From assembly GCA_937892695.1 (NCBI GenBank), contig CALBJK010000293.1, positions 1 to 7,613 of the forward strand: DNA of 7,613 bases. Reading direction: 5' to 3'. The stretch is from an uncultured Prevotella sp. (GTDB lineage: Bacteria > Bacteroidota > Bacteroidia > Bacteroidales > Bacteroidaceae). A program made the translations under genes and the position numbers. The notes below the pieces were generated by a model. The model saw only the letters and a program-made list of their open reading frames with translations, ran no database searches and was not told the DNA's origin. Of the stretch, positions 1-6,325 are shown one piece after another. Positions within the stretch are counted from its first letter, which is position 1, and every line of letters starts with the position of its first letter.

Positions 1-3000
1 ACAGTGAAAAAAATCTCCGGTACGGTCGTTGACGAGAACGGCGAACCCGTTATCAGTGCAACTGTAAAGGAGAAAAACACTACCAATGCAGCTATTACTG
101 ACATAGATGGTCGTTACACCATCTCTGCTCCGGAAAGCGCAGTCATCACTTTCACGTACCTTGGTTATAAGGTTCAAGAGGTTCCGGTAAACTCTGTTAA
201 GGGTAATACCTTGGATATCAAGCTTGTTCCTGATAACGAAACACTTGACGAAGTTGTTGTCGTAGGTTACGGTACGATGCGTAAATCGGATGTTACCGGC
301 TCTATCGGCGTGGCCAAGGGCGATGACATGAAGAAGAACCAGAACTTTTCGGCTGTGGACAACCTGCGCGGTAAGGTCTCTGGCGTGAACGTCTTCTCTA
401 ACTCCAGCCAGCCCGGTGCTTATAATAATAAGGTGATTATCCGTGGTATCGCTACTATCAACTCGTCGAGCGACCCGCTGTATGTCGTCGATGGGGTCGT
501 TATGGAGAACTTCGGCCTTATTAACCCTAACGACATAGAATCGATGGAGGTGTTGAAGGATGCTTCGGCTGCTGCTATTTACGGTGCACGTGGTGCCAAC
601 GGTGTCATCCTCGTTACCACAAAGCGCGGTCTTAAAGACGGCGAAGGCACACGCATAAGCTACGACGGTTCGGTGTCTGTAAGCACCATGGCCCGTAAGA
701 TGGACGTGCTAAATGCACAGGAATGGGTTGATGCTTTCATGGTCGGTCTGAAGAACGAAAACACATATCAGGGTACTAACTGGAATCTTAATAAAAATTA
801 TTGGTTTGACGATCCTGGCTTGTTCGACAAAGACGGTAATCCGCTTTATGATACTGACTGGCAGGACGAAGCTACACGCACAGCATTCTCTCACAACCAT
901 CAGATTAGCATTCAGCAGGCTGGCAAGAAGTCGTCGATGGGTGCTTATCTCAACTATACCGACCAGCAGGGTATCATGCTGAACACTTTCAGCAAGCGTC
1001 TTAATGCTAAGATGACATACGATGCCAATCCTACAGAATGGCTTTCTACTGCGGTCAACTTGACAGTAAACCACACCTGGACCCATTACACACCTGAAGA
1101 TGGCGGCGGTCAGGATGCTCGCCGTACCATGATTGAGATGTTGCCGTGGCTGCCCGTCAAGGATAAAAACGGCAAATATACGACATCGCAGAGCATGGCT
1201 CTTACTCAGAACTTCGGTTTTGAGGGAATGTCAAATCCTGTTATGATTCTCAATGGCCAGGATTACGGAAACTATCGTACTCAGGTGTTCGGAAATGCTG
1301 CATTCACCTTCCATCTTATGGATGGTTTGGATTTGAAGACACAGTTTGGTGTTGATTATCAGCACGGACGTAACACTTATTATAGTTCTAGCGACCTTAA
1401 CAATCTCTCACAGAACGAGCAAGGACGTGCATCTATAGCAAACACAGATGTGCTTTACTGGCAGGAAGAAACCTATCTTACTTATAATAAGGTGTTCGAT
1501 ATACATCGCATCAATGCTATGGCCGGTCTGTCATGGCAGGAGCGTACCTACGATTACAATTACATGTACACTCAGGGTTTCCCTGACGATTTTTTCAAGA
1601 CTTACAACATGGCAGCAGGAACAAAGCCTAGTGCTCCCGAGTCGAGCTGGAACCGCTGGCGTATGAACTCCTACTTCCTTCGTTTAGCTTATACATTGAA
1701 GGATCGCTATTCCGCTACCGTTACAGGTCGTGTCGACGGTTCCTCTAAGTTTGGAAAGAACAACAAGTATGCCTTCTTCCCCTCTGCCGGTCTTGCATGG
1801 GTTATATCTCAGGAAGACTTCATGAAGAATCAGGATGTCATCAGCACCTTGAAGGTTCACACAAGTTACGGCCTGACAGGTAACTCAGAAATCTCTCCAT
1901 ATCAGTCATGGGCACGTGTCTCTTCTGGAACATTGTTGCAGAACAATACTTATGCTCCGTTCTCTTATCTTGGAACATTTGGAAATAAAGATCTTAAATG
2001 GGAAAAGACCGGCCAGTTTGATGTAGGTGTGAACCTCGGTTTGTTTAACGACCGCTTGAACTTCGACGTTTCTTATTACTACAAGAAGACTACCGACCTC
2101 TTGCTTGACAGTCCAGTCCCTTATTCAACCGGTTTCACATCTGTGTTCAAGAACATCGGATCGGTGAAGAATCAGGGTCTTGACATCATGGTAACTGCTG
2201 TCCCGTTCCGTAATAAAGATTTCTCGTGGATATCAACCATTAACATGAACTACAACAAGAACGAAATTTTGAGTCTTGGTGAAAACAATGCAGATATAGG
2301 ATTGATGAACTGGGTTGGCGGTTATGAAGGAATACTCCGTGTCGGTGAAAGCATGGGTTCGTTCTACGGCTACAAACGTCTTGGCGTTTACACAGTTGAA
2401 GATTTTGAAGCTGGCCTTTGCAAGAAAACACAGATAGGACGCGCAAAACGTTCGGAGACAAAAGAAATCTTGGGTAAAGGTCTTCCTGACTGGACGGGAA
2501 GCTGGGTCAATACATTCAACTATAAAAACTTTGACCTGACTCTCGATCTTCAGTTTGTCTTTGGTGTTCAGACTATGCAGCAGTTCTTCCATTCTACATA
2601 CGACCGTTTTGGTATCACAAATGGTCTTAGCGCCATCTACTACGATGCTTATGATGGAACAAACCCGAGCACAATGGAACAGATGATTTATCTTTCCAAT
2701 TCAGACAATAACAATATGAAACATGCCGGACAAGACACCACAGTCGATTCAAGCTGGATTGTAGACGGTTCTTACTTGCGTTGCAACATGTTACAGATTG
2801 GTTATACATTCGATTCAAATGTCATCAAACGTATTGGTCTCTCAGGATTGCGTCTCTATGCAAGTGCAAACAACCTGTTCTTGATAACTTCAAGCAAGTT
2901 TAAAGGTTATGACCCTGAGTCTACTTCACAGACGGATACAATGGGTAGCAAGTTTGGCCAGAACGCAACGTTCTTCTCATATCCGAGAGCAAGGACTTTC

Positions 3001-3027
3001 ACTTTTGGTCTTAACGTATCATTCTAA
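1..3027 (+). CDS. SusC-like TonB-dependent outer-membrane glycan transporter (5' partial)
   Basis: This is the TonB-dependent beta-barrel that imports oligosaccharides across the outer membrane, paired with the SusD lipoprotein that follows. The frame is open to the first base. The GTG at 4 is very unlikely to be the real start, because the protein begins directly in the mature N-terminal domain without a signal peptide. Counting from that GTG, residues 4-76 are a carboxypeptidase-regulatory-like beta-sandwich (ISGTVVDENGEPV). The stretch LDEVVVVGYG at 81-90 is the usual link into the plug. The plug, to about 208, carries the family signatures DPLYVVDG (157-164), LKDASAAAIYGARG (184-197) and GVILVTTKRG. 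The remainder is the barrel, ending in the typical aromatic strand FTFGLNVSF. About 1007 residues plus a missing signal peptide fits the family. One variation is that the usual late DxNGDG-type acidic loop is absent and a basic stretch stands there (807-821). The family call is very secure; the transported glycan is unknown. Confidence 0.96.
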   Translation, partial: TVKKISGTVVDENGEPVISATVKEKNTTNAAITDIDGRYTISAPESAVITFTYLGYKVQEVPVNSVKGNTLDIKLVPDNETLDEVVVVGYGTMRKSDVTGSIGVAKGDDMKKNQNFSAVDNLRGKVSGVNVFSNSSQPGAYNNKVIIRGIATINSSSDPLYVVDGVVMENFGLINPNDIESMEVLKDASAAAIYGARGANGVILVTTKRGLKDGEGTRISYDGSVSVSTMARKMDVLNAQEWVDAFMVGLKNENTYQGTNWNLNKNYWFDDPGLFDKDGNPLYDTDWQDEATRTAFSHNHQISIQQAGKKSSMGAYLNYTDQQGIMLNTFSKRLNAKMTYDANPTEWLSTAVNLTVNHTWTHYTPEDGGGQDARRTMIEMLPWLPVKDKNGKYTTSQSMALTQNFGFEGMSNPVMILNGQDYGNYRTQVFGNAAFTFHLMDGLDLKTQFGVDYQHGRNTYYSSSDLNNLSQNEQGRASIANTDVLYWQEETYLTYNKVFDIHRINAMAGLSWQERTYDYNYMYTQGFPDDFFKTYNMAAGTKPSAPESSWNRWRMNSYFLRLAYTLKDRYSATVTGRVDGSSKFGKNNKYAFFPSAGLAWVISQEDFMKNQDVISTLKVHTSYGLTGNSEISPYQSWARVSSGTLLQNNTYAPFSYLGTFGNKDLKWEKTGQFDVGVNLGLFNDRLNFDVSYYYKKTTDLLLDSPVPYSTGFTSVFKNIGSVKNQGLDIMVTAVPFRNKDFSWISTINMNYNKNEILSLGENNADIGLMNWVGGYEGILRVGESMGSFYGYKRLGVYTVEDFEAGLCKKTQIGRAKRSETKEILGKGLPDWTGSWVNTFNYKNFDLTLDLQFVFGVQTMQQFFHSTYDRFGITNGLSAIYYDAYDGTNPSTMEQMIYLSNSDNNNMKHAGQDTTVDSSWIVDGSYLRCNMLQIGYTFDSNVIKRIGLSGLRLYASANNLFLITSSKFKGYDPESTSQTDTMGSKFGQNATFFSYPRARTFTFGLNVSF

Positions 3028-3050
3028 CAATTATTTAAATTAAAGAAACA

Positions 3051-4640
3051 ATGAAAAGAAAAATATATATTGTCGCAGCAGCGTGTCTGTGCATTATGTC
3101 GTTGGCATCATGCGAGGACTGGCTTGAAGAGGAGGTTCGGTCAAGCAAGACGGAGGATACTTTCCCTTTATCACAGGCAGACCTTGAAGGGCAGGTTACC
3201 TCATTGTATCGTACAGGTGCACCGAGCGAGTTGACCGGAGCAGGTAGTGCTTATATAGGCCCTGTTTCAACTTTGCCTGGAATGCTTACGGGATACTTCT
3301 CTAACGAATATGAAGGCCAGGAGCGTACATGTGCATACACACGTAATCTTACCCGACAGGAGAATACAAATACGGTCTCAGAAAGCCTGAGCAGCCTTTA
3401 TGAGAATTGCTATAAGGCAATCCGTATCTCAAATACTGTTATACAGGCAGCTCCTGGCATTTCGGGCATACAGGAAGAAACTAAAGAGAATCTCGTTGCT
3501 CAGGCCAAGTTCTTTCGTGCTTTCAATTATTTTACATTGGTGAAATACTTTGGTGGAGTCCCTTTGAAAACAGAACCGTACGGTGACGCATCTGAGAACT
3601 TGCAGCTGAAACAGTCGACAGAAGCTGAGGTTTATGCTGTTATTGAAAAAGACTTGAAGGATGCCGTAGCTGTTCTCCCCGCTACGAAGTTCTATGACAA
3701 CGGACTCAAAATAGGAAAGTATGTTGCCTCAATGCTGCTTACTTCTGTCTACATGCAGGAAGGAAAATATGCTGAAGCCGCTGAAGCTGTACGCCCTGTT
3801 TTGACTTCAGGACATAAACTTACAGAGAACGGAGATAATGGATTGAACAGCGCGTACAATCAACTCCGTACCACTGAAGGACTTGATGAGGTAATTTATG
3901 CATACGAGTACAACGCTTCTATCAGCACAAGTGGATGGTGGCCTTCTTATGCTTTTAATGCTTCTGCAGATGGAATGTTCGATACTTACAGTATTTTCCG
4001 TAGTGTTTACGGTCCTCAGACTCGTTATCTTAATATTTACGATGCAAATGACTTGCGTGTACAGCCTAACCAATTCTTCCATTGGAAATACGAGTACGTT
4101 AATAAAAAAGGCGAGCATAAGACTTGGCAGTCTTCAACTCCAGGATGCTGGTATTGGCTTGATAAGACCGCTGTTGAAAGTACGGGTCAGGGAACTAAGG
4201 ATGTCAACTTCTTCCGCTACTCCGAGGCTTTGCTCGATGCTGCAGAAGCCATAGTTCAGTCAGGCAACACCGTAACTGCTGAGGCTGCCGGCTATCTGGC
4301 ACGGGTTCAGGCTCGTGCTCTCGGAAAGACTGTCGCCGAACTGACAATTTCATTGCAGAGTTTGAGCAAGGATGAATTTATCAAGACTTGTTGGACAGAA
4401 CGTCTGCGTGAGTTCCCACTCGAATTCAAAATTTGGGACGACTGCTTGAGAACGAAGAAGTTCCCGGTTATTCCTGAGGACGCAGCCAATCGTGGTTTTG
4501 TGGAATATGTGGATCTCATCGGTGCGCAAAACGGTTCTGGTGCAACATTCAAGGAGTCCGACCTTCTTTGGCCGTTCCCACTTACAGAGCTGCAGCGCAA
4601 CAAGGATCTCGTACAGAACTCTGGCTACTCAGAGCATTAA
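3051..4640 (+). CDS. SusD/RagB-like surface glycan-binding lipoprotein
   Basis: This outer-membrane lipoprotein caps the SusC barrel and binds the incoming glycan. Its 529 residues match the usual family size. The N-terminus is a lipoprotein signal peptide with lipobox LASC and lipidated Cys21, followed at once by acidic residues (EDWLEEE). That resembles the Bacteroidetes lipoprotein export signal that sends proteins to the cell surface. The SusD fold is shown by AKFFRAFNYFTLVKYFGGVP (152-171), the tetratricopeptide-like helix region. It is also shown by YLARVQARA, WTERLREFPLEFKIWDD (from W448) and the closing LLWPFPLTELQRN...QNSGY, which corresponds to the family's IP-x-x-E-x-x-x-N...QNPGY ending. 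The ATG at 3051 is chosen because the signal peptide starts there. The 23-nt gap from susC (only 3 G/C) has no Shine-Dalgarno motif, as is normal in this phylum, and implies cotranscription. The ligand cannot be predicted because SusD binding residues vary too much. Confidence 0.96.
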   Translation: MKRKIYIVAAACLCIMSLASCEDWLEEEVRSSKTEDTFPLSQADLEGQVTSLYRTGAPSELTGAGSAYIGPVSTLPGMLTGYFSNEYEGQERTCAYTRNLTRQENTNTVSESLSSLYENCYKAIRISNTVIQAAPGISGIQEETKENLVAQAKFFRAFNYFTLVKYFGGVPLKTEPYGDASENLQLKQSTEAEVYAVIEKDLKDAVAVLPATKFYDNGLKIGKYVASMLLTSVYMQEGKYAEAAEAVRPVLTSGHKLTENGDNGLNSAYNQLRTTEGLDEVIYAYEYNASISTSGWWPSYAFNASADGMFDTYSIFRSVYGPQTRYLNIYDANDLRVQPNQFFHWKYEYVNKKGEHKTWQSSTPGCWYWLDKTAVESTGQGTKDVNFFRYSEALLDAAEAIVQSGNTVTAEAAGYLARVQARALGKTVAELTISLQSLSKDEFIKTCWTERLREFPLEFKIWDDCLRTKKFPVIPEDAANRGFVEYVDLIGAQNGSGATFKESDLLWPFPLTELQRNKDLVQNSGYSEH

Positions 4641-4683
4641 AAACTTTGTAATTGATGTTCAGAACGCGTAATGTTATAAAATA

Positions 4684-4728
4684 AAAAGAAAGAGGGGACA
4701 TTGTGTTTCCTCTTTCTTTTCTTTATAG
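4684..4728 (+). terminator. Intrinsic terminator after the susC/susD pair
   Basis: A perfect 12-bp inverted repeat (4684-4695 with 4709-4720, AAAAGAAAGAGG against CCTCTTTCTTTT) lies 43 nt after the susD stop. It can extend inward by two G-U pairs and three further pairs (ACA at 4698-4700 with TGT at 4704-4706) to a 3-nt loop, giving about 17 paired positions. The descending arm is T-rich and runs on into CTTTAT. The A-rich ascending arm could also give a U-tract on the opposite strand, so the hairpin is symmetrical in form. It probably reduces read-through from the transporter pair into the enzyme genes, but whether it is complete or partial cannot be told from sequence. Confidence 0.75.
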
Positions 4729-4747
4729 AGTATCATGTTTTAAAATT

Positions 4748-4775
4748 TTGACACTGTCCTAAAAGATTAATTACG
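4748..4775 (+). promoter_or_regulatory. Weak candidate promoter for the GH29 gene
   Basis: Downstream of the terminator, a TTG (4748-4750, in TTTTGACA) stands 17 nt before TAATTACG (4768-4775). The second element matches four of the six fixed positions of the Bacteroidetes -7 consensus TAnnTTTG, with TTG as a possible -33 element. The match is poor and the surrounding DNA is A/T-rich, so chance is a real alternative. The main support is position: a gene following a strong terminator by 100-150 nt would be expected to have its own start. Confidence 0.2.
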
Positions 4776-4785
4776 AAAATTATAC

Positions 4786-4810
4786 AGGAATGAGAGACTG
4801 CTCTATTCCT
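4786..4810 (+). promoter_or_regulatory. Hairpin in the leader of the GH29 gene
   Basis: AGGAAT (4786-4791) pairs with ATTCCT (4805-4810), and AGAG (4793-4796) pairs with CTCT (4801-4804). This gives ten base pairs with one bulged G (4792) and an ACTG loop. It ends 22 nt before the ATG at 4833 and has no following T-run, so it is not a terminator. It could be an mRNA 5' structure, a protein-binding palindrome or chance. No known riboswitch is recognised. Confidence 0.35.
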
Positions 4811-4832
4811 TCTTATACCAATAATAATTACA

Positions 4833-6233
4833 ATGAAAAAGATAAACGAAAAACTGAAAAGGGCTTCGCTGACTGTCTTGGCCGCTGTTGCCGTGACTTT
4901 AAGTGCAGTTGCGCAGAATGCGGTGCAAGGCTACGTCCACGACCAGTCGGATGCTGACGGATACGAATGGCCGACAGACAAGGCCGTACTTGACAAACTC
5001 GACAAATGGCAAGACCTTAAGTTCGGTGTGCTCATGCACTGGGGTCTCTACTCCGTTCCCGGTATTGTGGAGTCGTGGAGCATCTGCTCTGAAGATGTCG
5101 ATTGGATTCGTCGCACGCCCGGCATGGCCTACGACGACTATAAGAAATGGTATTGGGGACTGAAAGATTCACTCAATCCCATCCATTTCAACCCTGAAAA
5201 ATGGGCAGATATCATGCAGGATGCCGGAATGAAGTACATGATTTTCACGACCAAACACCACGACGGCTTTTGCATGTTCGACACCAAAGAAACCGACTTC
5301 TCCATCGCTCACGGTCCGTTCCGCAACGACCCACGTCGTGATATTGCCCGTCATGTGTTCGATGCTTTCCGACAGAAGAACTTCTATATAGGCTGTTACT
5401 TCTCCAAACCCGACTGGCATTGCCCTTATTTCTGGAGTCCGGAGTTTGCAACACCCAACCGTCGTATCAATTATAAACCCGAACGTCATCCCGGATGGTT
5501 CGAGAAGTATGTGTCGTTCACGCAGCGTCAGCTCAATGAACTCACATCCAATTATGGTCGCCTCGACCTGTTGTGGCTTGACGGAGGATGGATCAGCGGC
5601 GAACAGATCGGCCTTGACAGCATTCTGGTAGAAGCCCGAAAACGCAACCCCGGTATGCTTTCGGTCGACCGTATGATAAAAGGCCACAACGAGAACTACC
5701 AGACACCTGAGCGCGGAGTTCCCCAGACTAAACTCGACATCCCATGGGAGAGCTGCATAACTCTGTCCAATGACTGGGGGTGGACTCCGAACGCTCCTTA
5801 CAAGTCGTCGCGCTGGGTTATAAACACCCTCGCTGAGATAACAGCCAAGGGTGGTTGTTTTGTGCTCGGAATAGGCCCTACAGCTCAAGGAACCTTTGAG
5901 GATGAAGTCGTGAAGCGTCTCCACGAAGTAGGGCAATGGCTCAAACGTTACGGTCGCGCCATCTATTCGACTCGTCCGGTCGATGTCTATCACGACGGTA
6001 ATGTCTGGTTTACAGGTTCAAAAGACAAGAAAACCGTCTATGCCATCTACGCGCTTCCTGAAAAAGGACAGCTTCCGGCAGCAGTGTCATGGAAGGGAAA
6101 TCTGCCTCGTAGGTCTGTACGTCTGCTCTCTACCGGCAAACGTCTTAAATATACAGTAAGCGACGGCGACCGTGTCTGTGTCACGTTGCCCGAAGGTATG
6201 ACTACCGAGAGTTTTGCTTTAGAAATAAGGTGA
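4833..6233 (+). CDS. Secreted GH29 glycoside hydrolase, probable alpha-L-fucosidase
   Basis: GH29 enzymes are retaining exo-glycosidases that remove terminal alpha-L-fucose. The 466-residue protein starts with a type I signal peptide (KKINEKLKR, a hydrophobic core, then AVA before Q28), giving a periplasmic or secreted product with no lipobox. The catalytic (beta/alpha)8 barrel carries FGVLMHWGLYSVP (64-76, with H69 and W70 of the sugar-binding site), FTTKHHDGFCMFDT (from 138, with H142/H143) and LLWLDGGW, where D250 is the expected nucleophile. The acid/base is not certain; E293 in the TPE motif and E306 in WESC are the candidates. The tail after AIYSTRPVDVY is the usual C-terminal beta-sandwich; no carbohydrate-binding module follows. 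Oddities are WSICSEDVDW after the HWG motif and VLGIGP where many relatives have LLNIGP, which may mean changed specificity. The ATG is fixed by the signal peptide. The gene lies 192 nt after susD, beyond a terminator. GH29 membership is secure; strict fucose specificity is inferred. Confidence 0.93.
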   Translation: MKKINEKLKRASLTVLAAVAVTLSAVAQNAVQGYVHDQSDADGYEWPTDKAVLDKLDKWQDLKFGVLMHWGLYSVPGIVESWSICSEDVDWIRRTPGMAYDDYKKWYWGLKDSLNPIHFNPEKWADIMQDAGMKYMIFTTKHHDGFCMFDTKETDFSIAHGPFRNDPRRDIARHVFDAFRQKNFYIGCYFSKPDWHCPYFWSPEFATPNRRINYKPERHPGWFEKYVSFTQRQLNELTSNYGRLDLLWLDGGWISGEQIGLDSILVEARKRNPGMLSVDRMIKGHNENYQTPERGVPQTKLDIPWESCITLSNDWGWTPNAPYKSSRWVINTLAEITAKGGCFVLGIGPTAQGTFEDEVVKRLHEVGQWLKRYGRAIYSTRPVDVYHDGNVWFTGSKDKKTVYAIYALPEKGQLPAAVSWKGNLPRRSVRLLSTGKRLKYTVSDGDRVCVTLPEGMTTESFALEIR

Positions 6234-6243
6234 GTACAACCAT

Positions 6244-6300
6244 AATCGGTCATTCTTGTAGACTGCCGAACAAATCGGTGATTTGAGTGACCGATTTCTT
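6244..6300 (+). terminator. Structured GH29-GH3 spacer: terminator or attenuator-like inverted repeats
   Basis: AATCGGTCA (6244-6252) is a perfect inverted repeat of TGACCGATT (6288-6296). The stem extends inward by three pairs including one G-U, to 6255/6285. Inside it, CCGA (6266-6269) pairs with TCGG (6275-6278) around a 5-nt loop. Alternatively AAATCGGT (6272-6279) pairs perfectly with ACCGATTT (6290-6297), which excludes the long stem. The short T-rich run TTTCTTATT follows. The structure lies 10 nt after the GH29 stop and 26 nt before the GH3 start. It may be a weak terminator, an attenuator or a processing site that sets the ratio of the two enzymes. The T-run is short, so efficient termination is doubtful. 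Confidence 0.5.
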
Positions 6301-6325
6301 ATTACCTGCCAATATACAAGAAACT

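Noticed and set aside
4..6. GTG as a start codon for the SusC-like gene
   Set aside because: The frame is open to base 1 and the protein starts inside the mature N-terminal domain with no signal peptide, which an outer-membrane barrel needs. The gene is simply cut by the window edge.
3028..3050. A promoter or Shine-Dalgarno site between susC and susD
   Set aside because: The 23-nt gap is A/T-rich with no -7/-33 pair and no GGAGG-like motif; plain cotranscription explains it.
4743..4750. AAATTTTG as a Bacteroidetes -7 promoter element
   Set aside because: It matches TAnnTTTG at all but one fixed position, but no TTG lies at the proper distance upstream, where the terminator tail sits instead.
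5169..5993. 274-residue open frame on the minus strand
   Set aside because: It lies wholly inside the GH29 gene, which has full family motifs on the + strand. The translation resembles no family I know and there is no leader or partner; it is an antisense shadow.
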